From positions 1-59,427 of the forward strand of contig NZ_FWFF01000004.1 of the NCBI RefSeq assembly GCF_900163715.1: DNA of 59,427 bases, read 5' to 3'. The position numbers and the translations under genes are program-made. Below, in pieces: positions 1 through 11,920 of this stretch. The DNA comes from Brevibacterium yomogidense (GTDB lineage: Bacteria > Actinomycetota > Actinomycetes > Actinomycetales > Brevibacteriaceae). Numbering within the stretch: the stretch's first letter is position 1; each line of letters begins with the position of its first letter. The notes under the pieces are model-generated. The model saw nothing but the letters and a program-made list of their open reading frames with translations. It was not told where the DNA came from and did no database searches.

Positions 1-87
1 AAACCGATCCAACCAGACACAAACAACGCCCAGCCCTCACCGAAAGGTGCTCTCCGTATTCAGAAGCCCGCTTCTCCCGAAGGGGCT
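1..87 (-). other. putative rRNA operon leader running off the left edge
   Basis: On the minus strand this is the transcript expected from the promoter at 93-121. It holds a 7-bp hairpin (arms 63-69 and 83-89) and a small CACC/GGTG hairpin with a 4-nt loop (38-49), then a T/G-rich stretch that runs off the window. Structured leaders behind strong multiple promoters are typical of actinobacterial rrn operons, so 16S rRNA may lie just beyond position 1. That is inference: no mature rRNA is inside the window. The rest of 122-507 is promoter DNA with no credible gene. Confidence 0.4.
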
Positions 88-92
88 TCGTT

Positions 93-121
93 AGTCTAGC
101 GCCCGAACTCGCTTCCTGCAA
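93..121 (-). promoter_or_regulatory. promoter P1 (rrn-like)
   Basis: Read on the minus strand: -35 TTGCAG (121-116), a 17-bp spacer and -10 TAGACT (98-93). It is the closest of three tandem sigma-A type promoters to the left edge. Transcription would start near 86. Confidence 0.55.
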
Positions 122-210
122 CTCGACTCGCCGTCGTGCTCCAGAACTTCATTCGAGCTTCACCGCCTCGCTCACATCCTGAGATGTTCGCTTTGAGGCA
201 ACGAGAGATA

Positions 211-240
211 ACTCTAGGTCATCCGCTGCGTGCTTCGCAA
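211..240 (-). promoter_or_regulatory. promoter P2 (rrn-like)
   Basis: Minus strand: -35 TTGCGA (240-235), an 18-bp spacer and -10 TAGAGT (216-211). The sequence just downstream (CTCGTTGCCTC) is shared with the region downstream of P3. A hairpin (ACATC/GATGT, about 174-187, inside GCCTC/GAGGC arms) follows the start site. Confidence 0.45.
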
Positions 241-396
241 ATCCGCTTGGCGTGATCTGCTCCACCTGATCAGCCCTGAGGCTTCTCCGCATTCAATTTC
301 ATCGTCTGCCCCTCGATTCACTCCAGCCCGTCTCACCTGCGGTTTCACCGTAGTTTCAACGTCCCGAAGCTGCATCTCGTCGAGGCAACGAGGACA

Positions 397-426
397 AACC
401 TATGTCTTTCGTTCAGAGCCGCGCAA
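397..426 (-). promoter_or_regulatory. promoter P3 (rrn-like)
   Basis: Minus strand: -35 TTGCGC (426-421), an 18-bp spacer and -10 TAGGTT (402-397). The initially transcribed sequence repeats that of P2 (CTCGTTGCCTCG), which suggests the promoters arose by duplication. Confidence 0.4.
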
Positions 427-507
427 CTCGATCGGGGGTGATGTGCGCCTCACCGCCGGAGCCTCGCCCGCTCACTGCGCGTCGCCCGCTCACAGCAGTT
501 GTGCGAG

Positions 508-1236
508 TCACAGCGGCTGCGCGAGCTCCGGGCCCTCGTTCCTCACGTTCCCGACAGCGGTTCCCACCCTGTAGCGGTCGATCGACCGCGCGTCGAACGA
601 TGTGAGATTGCGGGAGAGGAACTCCTCCGCATCGCCCGCGTCGGCCGTCGGGTCGATCCACTCCCCGACCTCGTCACGGCTCAGCATGACGGGCATTCGA
701 TCATGCACCTCGGCGAGGTGCCCCTGAGCCTCCGCAGTGAGGATGGTGGCGGAGACCAGCCACCCCGAGGACGCTGCCGCATCCGTCCCGACCGCGCGAC
801 TCTCCTCCTCGTCCAGCTTCTTGAACTCGAAGAGGCCGGCCATGAAGAGGTGGTCGTGCCCGATGGCGTGCATCATCCAGGGCTGCTTCCCCTCCGGCGT
901 CTTCACCCATTCGTAGTAGGCGTGCACCGGGATCACCGCCCGCTGCCGCGCGAAGGCGGATCGGAACATGGGCTTCGTCCGCACAGTCTCCGACCGGGCG
1001 TTGAAGGCCCGAAAGCCGATCTTCAGATCCTTCGCCCACCCGGGGACGAGTCCCCACCGGGCCGGTTCGAGGCGACGCTGGACGAGCCCATCAGCGTCCG
1101 GGCGATCGACGATGATCGGTACGGTTCCCCCCGGTGGCACGTTGTAGCGCTCCCGGTGCTCGTATGAGCTGTGCTCGATGTCCAGCTCGTCGACCAGGTC
1201 CGAGGGATCGAGCGCCATATTGATCCGACCGCACAT
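508..1236 (-). CDS. SOS response-associated peptidase (SRAP/YedK-HMCES family)
   Basis: The protein should crosslink to abasic sites in single-stranded DNA through its N-terminal cysteine and so shield the lesion. It is 242 residues and begins MCGR. Cys2 must become the mature N-terminus, which fixes the start at the ATG at 1236 rather than further upstream. The family's other signatures are visible: the Asn of FNARSET, the Glu of YYEW and the His of VHDRMPV. An AGGAG lies directly upstream. It is a single gene, divergent from the MarR gene across a 71-bp gap. SRAP proteins are usually linked to the SOS response, but I see no clear LexA box here. Confidence 0.9.
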   Translation of the reverse strand: MCGRINMALDPSDLVDELDIEHSSYEHRERYNVPPGGTVPIIVDRPDADGLVQRRLEPARWGLVPGWAKDLKIGFRAFNARSETVRTKPMFRSAFARQRAVIPVHAYYEWVKTPEGKQPWMMHAIGHDHLFMAGLFEFKKLDEEESRAVGTDAAASSGWLVSATILTAEAQGHLAEVHDRMPVMLSRDEVGEWIDPTADAGDAEEFLSRNLTSFDARSIDRYRVGTAVGNVRNEGPELAQPL

Positions 1237-1307
1237 GCTCCTGATCCTTCCACCTCTATACACTCGGGCCAACCCCCTCGGCACCCGGGCAAAGGGGACG
1301 GAAGGAT

Positions 1308-1826
1308 GTGCTGCCGACGATGACTGAAGGCTTCGACCCGATCGATGAGTCCCGACGACAGTGGACGCTCCACGGCTGGGAGGACGAGGCCGACGGGATG
1401 ACGCTGGTCATCTCTGTGATGCGCATCCACCAGCTGTTCCTCGCACGGGTCGACCGCGTCCTGCGACCGCTGTCGCTCACATTCTCCCGCTATGAGGTGC
1501 TCGCCCTCCTCGCCTTCACACGACGGGGCAGCCTTCCGATGAACAAGATCACGAAGCGCCTGCAGGTGCATGCCACGTCGACGACGAACTCGGTGGACCG
1601 GCTCGAGGCCGCGGGACTGGCACGACGTCGACCGCACCCGGAAGACGGACGCACCACGCTCGTGGAGATCACGGAGGACGGCCGTTCACTGGTCGCTCGC
1701 GCCACCGATGAGCTCAACAGCGCGGTCTTCGGGCAGCCGGGGGTCCCCCAGGACAGCGTCCACGACCTCCTCACCCGCCTTGCGGAGCTGCGCGGAGCAC
1801 TGGAGAGCCCCGACTCCCCTCTCTGA
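1308..1826 (+). CDS. MarR-family transcriptional regulator
   Basis: A 172-residue winged-helix regulator. The central part has the MarR layout: a helical dimerisation segment, then SRYEVLALLAF, a recognition helix around QVHATSTTNSVDRLEAAGLA and the basic wing RRRPHPEDGRTT. Such proteins repress nearby or distant genes until bound by small, often aromatic, ligands. The start is uncertain: GTG 1308 lies only 2 nt after GGAAGG, whereas ATG 1320 (four codons later) has a spacing of about 14. It is divergent from the SRAP gene and upstream of the acyl-CoA operon; whether it controls either is unknown. Confidence 0.85.
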   Translation: MLPTMTEGFDPIDESRRQWTLHGWEDEADGMTLVISVMRIHQLFLARVDRVLRPLSLTFSRYEVLALLAFTRRGSLPMNKITKRLQVHATSTTNSVDRLEAAGLARRRPHPEDGRTTLVEITEDGRSLVARATDELNSAVFGQPGVPQDSVHDLLTRLAELRGALESPDSPL

Positions 1827-1920
1827 CTCAACTGGGCTCTGACTCAACAGGTCTCCGACCCACCCGGCACCGTCTCCGCCCGCCCCAGCCCGGACCTCGG
1901 CGGAATCATGACCTGCATTA

Positions 1921-1950
1921 CTTGGACGTCCTAGCAATTCTGCGTACGAT
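1921..1950 (+). promoter_or_regulatory. promoter with overlapping palindromic operator for the acyl-CoA operon
   Basis: -35 TTGGAC (1922-1927), a 17-bp spacer and -10 TACGAT (1945-1950) lie about 95 bp before the acyl-CoA dehydrogenase start. The -35 is embedded in a 14-bp near-perfect palindrome (1921-1934, core GGACGTCC), which suits a TetR- or MarR-type repressor that blocks polymerase. Confidence 0.5.
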
Positions 1951-2043
1951 TGGAACGAACCCGCATCTGTGCGGTCGTCGGGCGGTCTGCGACCGGCTGC
2001 GACCGCCGAGCACGCGGACACCAGCAGAAGATCGGAGGCGCGC

Positions 2044-3210
2044 ATGCCGCGCAGCACAGCATCGGTCATACCGTTCGGCCTCACCGAGGAGCAGCAGGAG
2101 CTCTTCGCGATGTGCCGCACGTTCGCAGACGAAGAACTCGCCCCCCACGCGCTCGACTGGGACGCTGACGGGCACTTCCCCGTCGACGCCATCCGCCGGA
2201 CGGCGGAGCTGGGGATGGGCGGCATCTACATCGATGAGGAGTATGGAGGCGCCGGCCTGGGCCGCATGGACGCAGTCCTCGTCTTCGAGGCGCTTTCCAC
2301 CGGCTGCCCGGCCATCTCCAGCTACATCTCGATCCACAACATGGTCGCGAAGTGCCTCGAGCTGTTCGCATCAGAAGAGCAGAAGCAGCGCTGGCTGGTC
2401 CCGATGGCCTCCTTCGAAGCGCTGACGAGCTACTGCCTGACGGAGCCCAACGCCGGATCGGACGCCGCGGCGCTCAAGACCTCCGCCCGCCGCGACGGCG
2501 ACGGCTACATCCTCAACGGCGTGAAGCAGTTCATCTCCGGCGCCGGCAGCTCGGACCTCTACCTCGTGATGGCCCGCACCGGCCAGGACGGCGCCCGCGG
2601 GATCTCCGCCTTCATCGTCGAGGACGGGACCGAAGGACTCAGCTTCGGACCGAACGAGAAGAAGATGGGATGGAAGGCCCAGCCGACCCGCCAGGTCTTC
2701 ATGGAGAACGTCCGCGTGCCCCTCGAGAACAGGATCGGCGACGAGGGTACCGGCTTCCGGATCGCGATGTCCGGCCTCGACGGCGGTCGTCTCAACATCG
2801 GCGCCTCGTCGCTCGGCGGCGCTCAGTCCGCCCTGGAGAAGGCCATCACCTACATGGGCGAGCGGCAGGCGTTCGGCCAGGACCTGACAGGGTTCCAGGC
2901 GCTCCGCTTCGAGGTCGCAGACCTCCAGACGAAGCTCGAGGCCGCCCGCTCCCTGCTGTGGCGCGCCGCGTCCGCCTACGATGCGGACGATCCGAGCACC
3001 ACGCTGCTGTCCGCGATGGGCAAGCTCACCGCCACGGACACGGGCTTCGATGTCGCCAACCGCGCACTGCAGCTCTTCGGCGGATACGGCTATCTGGCAG
3101 AGTACGGAGTGGAGAAGCTGGTCAGGGACCTGCGGGTCCACCAGATCCTCGAAGGAACCAACGAGATCATGCGCGTGATCATCTCGCGCAGGAGCACAGG
3201 AGTGGGATGA
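2044..3210 (+). CDS. acyl-CoA dehydrogenase, isobutyryl-CoA dehydrogenase-like
   Basis: A 388-residue FAD-dependent alpha,beta-dehydrogenase for acyl-CoA. The N-terminal helical domain, the FAD/substrate segment (CLTEPNAGSDAA) and the C-terminal ILEGTNEIMR are present. The Glu of EGTNE is the expected catalytic base. The start is the ATG at 2044 behind GGAGG; the frame is open further upstream, but that part has no homology features. It is the first gene of an operon whose next gene overlaps it by ATGA. The following 3-hydroxyisobutyryl-CoA hydrolase makes isobutyryl-CoA (valine breakdown) the likely substrate, although a broader short-branched-chain specificity is possible. Confidence 0.88.
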   Translation: MPRSTASVIPFGLTEEQQELFAMCRTFADEELAPHALDWDADGHFPVDAIRRTAELGMGGIYIDEEYGGAGLGRMDAVLVFEALSTGCPAISSYISIHNMVAKCLELFASEEQKQRWLVPMASFEALTSYCLTEPNAGSDAAALKTSARRDGDGYILNGVKQFISGAGSSDLYLVMARTGQDGARGISAFIVEDGTEGLSFGPNEKKMGWKAQPTRQVFMENVRVPLENRIGDEGTGFRIAMSGLDGGRLNIGASSLGGAQSALEKAITYMGERQAFGQDLTGFQALRFEVADLQTKLEAARSLLWRAASAYDADDPSTTLLSAMGKLTATDTGFDVANRALQLFGGYGYLAEYGVEKLVRDLRVHQILEGTNEIMRVIISRRSTGVG

Positions 3211-4265
3211 CGATGACAGCAACGGGCGACGAAGCCTCGGTTCTCACCCGCATCGAGGGTGGGCTGGGTCGCATCGAGCTCAACAAGCCCAAGGCGATCA
3301 ACGCACTGTCCGCGGACATGGTGGCGATCATCGCGGAGGCACTCGCAGCGTGGAAGCACGACGACGCGGTGAGAGCCGTGCTCGTGACGGGACGCGGCGA
3401 CCGCGGCCTGTGCGCCGGCGGGGACATCAAGGCCATCCATCGCGACCTCGTCGAGGAGACGGGCGAAACACTGGAGTTCTGGGCGGACGAGTACGCCGTG
3501 AACTACGAGATCGCCCACTACCCGAAGCCCTACATCGCGTTCATGGACGGGATCACGATGGGCGGCGGCGTGGGGATCTCCGCGCACGGCTCCCATCGGA
3601 TCGTCACGGAGACGTCGAAGGTCGGGATGCCGGAGACCGGGATCGGGCTGTTCCCCGATGTCGGTGGCACGCACCTGCTCGCCCGCGTCCCCCAGCCGGG
3701 CGTCGGCATGCACCTGGCACTCACGGGGCAGCCGTTCGGCGCCGGCGACGCGATCCGGTACGGGTTCGCGGACACCTTCGTCCCCCGGGAGCACCTCGAT
3801 GACCTCGCGGCTGCGCTGGCGGAATCGGCTGACGACGTCGATGCCGTGATCGCCCGCTTCGCTGACGATGCCCCTGCGTCCGAGCTGGCGGCCGATGAGG
3901 GCTGGATCTCCTCCTCGTACGACAGCTCGACCGCCGCCGAGGTCGTGGCCGCCCTGCGTGCCCACGACGACGAACGCGCGCGGGCGGCCGGCGACCTCAT
4001 CGCCGCGAAGTCCCCGTTGTCCGTGGCCGTCACCTTCGAACTGGTGAGGACAGCCGGTGCGATGGGGCTCGACGAGGTGCTGGAACGCGATCTCCGCACG
4101 GGTGCGGGCATCAGCGCCCAGCCCGATCTGCGAGAAGGCATCCGCGCCCAGGTGATCGACAAGGATCGCAATCCCCAGTGGTCACCGGCGACGCTCGACG
4201 ACGTCGATGACGAGCTCGTCATCTCCATCCTTGCAACAGAGCAGACGCGAAAGGTCTTTTCATGA
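3207..4265 (+). CDS. 3-hydroxyisobutyryl-CoA hydrolase (crotonase superfamily)
   Basis: A 352-residue crotonase-fold protein, longer than plain enoyl-CoA hydratases and of the length usual for HIBCH. It has the oxyanion-hole segment CAGGDIKA, the GGGVGIS loop and the [13 protein letters not shown] segment with the expected catalytic Glu. It would release 3-hydroxyisobutyrate from its CoA ester in valine catabolism. Its ATG overlaps the preceding stop by 4 nt and its own stop overlaps the next start by 4 nt, so the three genes are translationally coupled. Confidence 0.88.
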   Translation: MTMTATGDEASVLTRIEGGLGRIELNKPKAINALSADMVAIIAEALAAWKHDDAVRAVLVTGRGDRGLCAGGDIKAIHRDLVEETGETLEFWADEYAVNYEIAHYPKPYIAFMDGITMGGGVGISAHGSHRIVTETSKVGMPETGIGLFPDVGGTHLLARVPQPGVGMHLALTGQPFGAGDAIRYGFADTFVPREHLDDLAAALAESADDVDAVIARFADDAPASELAADEGWISSSYDSSTAAEVVAALRAHDDERARAAGDLIAAKSPLSVAVTFELVRTAGAMGLDEVLERDLRTGAGISAQPDLREGIRAQVIDKDRNPQWSPATLDDVDDELVISILATEQTRKVFS

Positions 4266-5047
4266 GCACTCCCGCCACATACGAGACGATCCTCGTCGAG
4301 TACGCCGAGGGCATCGCGACGATCACCCTCAACCGACCAGACTCCCTCAACGCGCTGAACCTCACGGTCCTCGAGGACGTCACCGCTGCGGCCGCGGATG
4401 CGGATGCCGATGACAGCGTCCGCGCGATCATCCTCACCGGTGCGGGCAAGGCATTCGCCGCCGGCGCGGACATCAAGCAGATGGCCTCGCTGGACTTCGC
4501 GACCGCCTACCGGAAGAACTGGTTCGCCGGCTGGTCGCGCCTCAGCGACGTCTCGAAGCCGATCATCGCCGCAGTCAACGGCTTCGCTCTGGGCGGCGGC
4601 TGCGAACTCGCGATGATGGCCGACATCCTCATCGCATCGGAGAAGGCGAAGTTCGGCCAGCCGGAGATCAACCTCGGCGTGCTCCCTGGCATGGGCGGTT
4701 CCCAGCGGCTCACCCGCGCCATCGGCAAGGCGAAGGCGATGGACCTGTGCCTCACCGGCCGCATGATGGATGCCGAGGAGGCGGAGCGGTCCGGTCTCGT
4801 CGCGCGAGTCGTCGCGCACGATGCGCTGCTCGAGGAGGCGGAGTCGATCGCCGCGACGATCGCGTCGAAGTCGCTCATCGCCTCGAGCATGGTGAAGGAG
4901 GCAGTGAACGCCGCCTTCGAGACGACCCTCCAGCAGGGCCTCTCCTACGAGCGCCGGCTCTTCCATTCGTCGCTGGCGACCAACGACCAGTCCGAGGGGA
5001 TGGCGGCGTTCATCGAGAAGCGGAAGCCGGACTTCACCGACTCCTGA
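4262..5047 (+). CDS. enoyl-CoA hydratase
   Basis: A 261-residue crotonase that hydrates trans-2-enoyl-CoA (methacrylyl-CoA in the valine route, or crotonyl-CoA). Both catalytic glutamates are visible: one in [12 protein letters not shown] and one in [18 protein letters not shown]. The CoA/oxyanion segment AAGADIKQM is present. The ATGA overlap with the HIBCH gene completes a dehydrogenase-hydratase-hydrolase set. A strong terminator hairpin follows. Confidence 0.92.
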   Translation: MSTPATYETILVEYAEGIATITLNRPDSLNALNLTVLEDVTAAAADADADDSVRAIILTGAGKAFAAGADIKQMASLDFATAYRKNWFAGWSRLSDVSKPIIAAVNGFALGGGCELAMMADILIASEKAKFGQPEINLGVLPGMGGSQRLTRAIGKAKAMDLCLTGRMMDAEEAERSGLVARVVAHDALLEEAESIAATIASKSLIASSMVKEAVNAAFETTLQQGLSYERRLFHSSLATNDQSEGMAAFIEKRKPDFTDS

Positions 5048-5063
5048 TCCTCACCCTCGCGAT

Positions 5064-5106
5064 CTGCGGGCCCCGGAGCGACGACGAGTCGCTGTGGGGC
5101 CCGCAG
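5064..5106 (+). terminator. Rho-independent-type terminator hairpin after the acyl-CoA operon
   Basis: An 11-bp perfect outer stem (5064-5074 with 5096-5106) encloses a second 6-bp stem (5077-5082 with 5088-5093). It lies 16 bp after the hydratase stop. There is no long T-run, as is common in actinobacteria. Confidence 0.75.
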
Positions 5107-5203
5107 TCGTTCGCACAGCCGCCGCCCGGCCGCACTTTTCGAGCGTTCGACTAAGGGCTAGGCTGTTCACACGCCGTCATCGCAGACGCACAGAAGGAGA
5201 AAC

Positions 5204-6175
5204 ATGTCACTTCCTGAAGCACTCGCTCGCCCCCTGAGCGTGCCCGTCATCGCATCACCCATGTTCATCGCATCCGGACTCGACCTCATCAAGGCGCAGT
5301 GCCAGGCCGGCATCGTCGGATCGTTCCCCACGCTCAACGCCCGCCCTGCGGAGATGCTCGCCGACTGGTTCGATGAGATCTACGAGGAGAACGATGCCTT
5401 CGCTCAGGCGAACCCCGGCAAGCCGGTGGGTCCCGTGGCCGCGAACCTCATCGTGCACCGGACGAACGACCGCCTCGAGCACGACCTCGGCGTCGTCGTC
5501 GACAAGAAGGTCCCGATCGTCATCACGTCCCTGGGTGCGCGTGAAGAGGTGAACGAAGCCGTCCACAGCTACGGCGGCATCGTGCTCCACGACATCATCA
5601 ACAACCGCTTCGCCCACAAGGCGATGGAGAAGGGCGCGGACGGGCTCATCGCCGTGGCCGCCGGTGCCGGCGGACACGCCGGTGCGCTCTCTCCCTTCGC
5701 GCTCGTGCAGGAGATCCGCGAGTGGTTCGACGGCCCGCTGGCGCTGTCCGGCGCACTGGCCCACGGCCGCTCCGTCCTCGCAGCCCAGGTCATGGGCGCG
5801 GACTTCGGATACGTGGGGTCGGCCTTCCTGTCGACACCGGAGGCCAACGTCGTCGACGGATACCGCCAGATGATCGTCGATTCGAGCGCTTCCGACATCG
5901 TCTACTCCAACCTCTTCACGGGCGTGCACGGGAACTACCTGCGCGGATCCGTGGAGAAGGCCGGCCTCAACCCGGATGATCTCGAAGTATCCGACCCCTC
6001 GAAGATGACATTCGGATCCGACCGGGACGGCAAGAAGCCGAAGGCCTGGAAGGAGATCTGGGGATCCGGTCAGGGGATCGGCATGATCAGCGAATCGGTC
6101 TCCGCACGTGATCTCATCGCCCGCCTCGCAGCCGAATACCGGCAGGCACAGGCCGGCCTCGGGCAAGCCGCGTGA
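5204..6175 (+). CDS. nitronate monooxygenase-like flavin enzyme (2-nitropropane dioxygenase family)
   Basis: A 323-residue FMN-dependent TIM-barrel protein. Signatures are VIASPMF near the N-terminus, the phosphate-binding GAGGHAG and the ALAHGRSVLAAQVMGADF-GYVGSAF segment. Relatives oxidise alkyl nitronates or act as NAD(P)H:quinone or enoyl reductases; the substrate cannot be told from sequence. The start follows AGAAGGAGA. It has its own transcription unit after the terminator and overlaps the following lipoprotein gene by GTGA, so the two are probably co-translated, an unusual pairing. Confidence 0.82.
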   Translation: MSLPEALARPLSVPVIASPMFIASGLDLIKAQCQAGIVGSFPTLNARPAEMLADWFDEIYEENDAFAQANPGKPVGPVAANLIVHRTNDRLEHDLGVVVDKKVPIVITSLGAREEVNEAVHSYGGIVLHDIINNRFAHKAMEKGADGLIAVAAGAGGHAGALSPFALVQEIREWFDGPLALSGALAHGRSVLAAQVMGADFGYVGSAFLSTPEANVVDGYRQMIVDSSASDIVYSNLFTGVHGNYLRGSVEKAGLNPDDLEVSDPSKMTFGSDRDGKKPKAWKEIWGSGQGIGMISESVSARDLIARLAAEYRQAQAGLGQAA

Positions 6176-7002
6176 CCAGTCGACGCGCCGGACGGCGTTC
6201 ATACATCGCCGCTGCAGCACTCCTGCCGCTGCTCGCGGTATCCGCCTGCGGCGGATCCGATGACAGCGGCTCCGACGATGGACTGGGCCTCGTCGAATCG
6301 GGAGTCCTCACCGTCTGCACGACGATGCCCGCTCCGCCCTTCGAGTTCGAGGAGGACGGGGAGGCCAAGGGTCTCGAGATCGACCTCGCCCAGGCACTGG
6401 CCGATCGGCTCGAGGTGGAGCCGGAGTACATCAACTCCCCCTTCGAGTCGATTCAATCGGCGGCCGCCCTGGACACGGGGCAGTGTGATATCGCGCTGGC
6501 TGCGATGACGGTGACCGAGGAGCGCGAGTCGAAGATGCAGTTCTCCGACTCGATCGTCTACGACAACCTCGCACTCATGGCCAAGGAGGACGCGGGCTAC
6601 TCGTCGATCGACGACCTCGGCGATTCCAAGGTCGGCGTGCAGGATGCGACGACGAGCTCCGAATTCGCCGCCGAGCAGGGCCTCACCACGGTCCAGTTCG
6701 AGGCGTCGTCGCTCCTCCAGCAGTCGCTGCAGGCCGGACAGATCGAAGCCGGCATCGCGAACATCTCGCTGGTGCTCGCAGTGATGCAGGCGGACGACTC
6801 CGTCGAACTCGTCGAATCGTTCGACACGGACGAGCACCTTGCGGCCGCCGTGCAGACGGGCGGCAGTCCCGTCCTCGACGAGTTCAACGCCCTGCTCGCG
6901 GAGATGCGCGAGGACGGCAGCTACGACGAGCTCGTCGAAGAGTGGTTCGAAGACGCCGCTGACGCGGCGAAGGTGCCGGCCGAAGAGGCTTCCAGGAGCT
7001 GA
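6172..7002 (+). CDS. ABC transporter solute-binding lipoprotein, family 3 (amino-acid type)
   Basis: A 276-residue exported lipoprotein. Basic residues are followed by a hydrophobic stretch and lipobox LAVSAC with Cys26. The mature part has the family-3 hallmarks: GLEIDLAQALADRL, QCDIALAAMTVTEER and DLGDSKVGVQDATTSSEFA. It should bind an amino acid or related polar solute. The GTG start overlaps the stop of the flavin enzyme gene. No permease or ATPase gene is adjacent, so it is an orphan binding protein or works with a transporter encoded elsewhere. Confidence 0.88.
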   Translation: MTSRRAGRRSYIAAAALLPLLAVSACGGSDDSGSDDGLGLVESGVLTVCTTMPAPPFEFEEDGEAKGLEIDLAQALADRLEVEPEYINSPFESIQSAAALDTGQCDIALAAMTVTEERESKMQFSDSIVYDNLALMAKEDAGYSSIDDLGDSKVGVQDATTSSEFAAEQGLTTVQFEASSLLQQSLQAGQIEAGIANISLVLAVMQADDSVELVESFDTDEHLAAAVQTGGSPVLDEFNALLAEMREDGSYDELVEEWFEDAADAAKVPAEEASRS

Positions 7003-7040
7003 ACGGCCCTCACCGCCCTGCAGCATCGCTGCGCACGCAG

Positions 7041-7075
7041 CCGCCCGTCGGATTCTTCCGGCGGGCGGTTCTTGT
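7041..7075 (+). terminator. Rho-independent terminator after the solute-binding protein
   Basis: A 12-bp stem with one G-T pair (7041-7052 with 7057-7068), a 4-nt loop, then the T-rich tail TTCTTGTGT. This is the best canonical terminator in the window. Confidence 0.85.
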
Positions 7076-7268
7076 GTGAGCGTCGGCCGAACCGTCAGAG
7101 GGAGGGCAGGCATGCGGCGGGCGGGTGAGATGCAGCACCTTTCGACTTTCGGCGTTGCGGCGGCGAGGCACATGGTTTAACTTTGAAGTACTGGCCTCGA
7201 GCTGGTGCTCCGCACCCCCGGGCCGCCGCGTGTGACCCACTGTCACCCCTGCTCAGAAGGACTGCCGC

Positions 7269-7805
7269 GTGACCAGCTCTCTCTATCCGCACACCCCAAC
7301 TCCCGACAGCACAGGACTCACCATGCCGACCGCTCCGCCCGGTTCAGTGGGACACCAGGAGTATTCGCACGCTGCGCCGCCGCGACAGAGAATCCCCTGG
7401 GGGTGGGCACTCGGCAGTCTTGCTGTGGGCCTCGTCCTCGGTGGTGGAACCGTCAGCGCCACATGGGGTATCTCTGGAGCACTGTCCTCTTCAGGTGCTG
7501 CAACGATGCAGACTGCGCTGGACACGTGCGGAATCGCGACCGACAACTGGTCGGTGGATTACCCGGAATCAGGCGATTCCGTGACCTTCGACGGTGTGGG
7601 ACTCACGTCCTCTGACGTCTACTTCGACGAGGTGGAGTGCTTCGGGACTGAACTGGGCATGCCAGGCCATGTCACGTCCGAGATGGAGCAGACACGAGCC
7701 CTGGACGGCCGTCGCGATGCCTCATGGAGCGGGTTCACAGTGTCATGGTCGTACCACCCGGATGACGGAATGAACGCGATCTTCGCTCTCTCAGACGAGC
7801 GCTGA
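7269..7805 (+). CDS. hypothetical membrane-anchored protein
   Basis: A 178-residue protein of unknown function. A Pro/Ala-rich cytoplasmic N-terminus of about 45 residues leads into one Gly-rich membrane segment (around WALGSLAVGLVLGGGTVSA). An extracytoplasmic domain of about 100 residues, rich in Asp, Ser and Trp and with two cysteines that could pair, follows. GTG 7269 is chosen because AGAAGGA lies 7 nt upstream; ATG 7323 is the alternative. It lies alone between two terminators, convergent with nrdF. I do not recognise the family. Confidence 0.6.
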   Translation: MTSSLYPHTPTPDSTGLTMPTAPPGSVGHQEYSHAAPPRQRIPWGWALGSLAVGLVLGGGTVSATWGISGALSSSGAATMQTALDTCGIATDNWSVDYPESGDSVTFDGVGLTSSDVYFDEVECFGTELGMPGHVTSEMEQTRALDGRRDASWSGFTVSWSYHPDDGMNAIFALSDER

Positions 7806-7948
7806 ACCTCCATCGACCCGAGCCGCTCCCGGCCCTCCGGATAGATCACCCCGGAGTGGCTCAGACACATCACCCGCGCCCTCGGAGTCGCGGATGTGTG
7901 AGACCAGGGCACGATACTCTGCGCATCACGACTCGTGACACGCAGAAG

Positions 7949-7988
7949 CGCCTCCGCCCGCCACGTTTTCACGCGGCGGGCGGAGGCG
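7949..7988. terminator. bidirectional terminator between the hypothetical gene and nrdF
   Basis: A perfect 14-bp GC-rich stem (7949-7962 with 7975-7988) and a 12-nt loop in the convergent intergenic region. The rest of 7806-8024 holds nothing else I can support. Confidence 0.8.
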
Positions 7989-8024
7989 TTCGCAGATCTG
8001 CTCTCGCAGAGGATCAGAGCCGGA

Positions 8025-11189
<3,165 letters not shown>

Positions 11190-11208
<19 letters not shown>

Positions 11209-11591
11209 AGTTCGTCCAATCCCTTGTTGACGTTCTCGGCGTCCTCGGGCATTCCGAGGAGCTCGAAGCGGTAGAGGACCGGCACTCCGCACTTGGCGGC
11301 CACGATGTGCGCCGCGCGGCAGTAGTCCTCGCCGAAATTCGTGTTCCCCGCGCCGATGACTCCCACGAGCTTGTCGCGGTTGTCCTTGACGTTGAGGAAC
11401 TTGATGACCTGCTTCGGCACGGAGCCCCGATTGATGCCCGCGCCGAAGGTGGGGGTGATGAGGACGAAGGGCTCAGCGATGAGCGGGGTGGGGGCCTTCG
11501 TCACGAGAGGCAGGCGCAGCACCGGATGATGCAGCTTCTGCGCGAACTTATGGGTGTACTCGGAGGGGCTCGAATAGTAGACGACGAGCAA
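11190..11591 (-). CDS. nrdI: class Ib ribonucleotide reductase flavodoxin-like assembly protein
   Basis: A 133-residue flavodoxin-like protein that supplies the oxidant for the Mn2-tyrosyl radical of NrdF. Motifs are [14 protein letters not shown] (phosphate loop), ITPTFGAG and [11 protein letters not shown]. The start must be TTG 11591: an in-frame stop lies three codons upstream and the nearby ATG (11598) is in another frame. AGGTGA precedes the TTG at a good distance. It lies 15 bp after nrdH and overlaps nrdE. Confidence 0.94.
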
Positions 11592-11606
11592 CGAGCATCA
11601 CCTCGC

Positions 11607-11855
11607 TCAGGCTACGGAGGATGCCGCGTCCGCCTGCGCATCGAGGGTCCCGATCTTGTCAGGGCGGAAGCCCGACCAGTGATCGTCGTCGGTCACCACG
11701 ACCGGTGCCTGCATGTAGCCCATCGCCTTCACGACGTCGAGCGCCCCCGGGTCCCTGCTGAGGTCCACCGTGCGGTACTCGACACCTCGTGCATCGAGGG
11801 CGCGGAAGGTGGCATTGCACTGCACGCAAGAGGGCTTCGTGTACACCGTGATCAT
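11607..11855 (-). CDS. nrdH: NrdH-redoxin, glutaredoxin-like electron donor
   Basis: An 82-residue thioredoxin-fold protein starting MITVYTKPSCVQC. The CVQC redox pair and the C-terminal WSGFRPDKI segment are typical of NrdH, which takes electrons from thioredoxin reductase and passes them to NrdE. ATG 11855 has GAAGGACGGGAA upstream; the longer open frame extends into the promoter. It is the first gene of the operon. Confidence 0.95.
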   Translation of the reverse strand: MITVYTKPSCVQCNATFRALDARGVEYRTVDLSRDPGALDVVKAMGYMQAPVVVTDDDHWSGFRPDKIGTLDAQADAASSVA

Positions 11856-11920
11856 GGGATTCCCGTCCTTCGTCCGCTGTCTGAGTGCCGTCCGACCGCT
11901 GCGCTCCCGCAGCGACCAGA

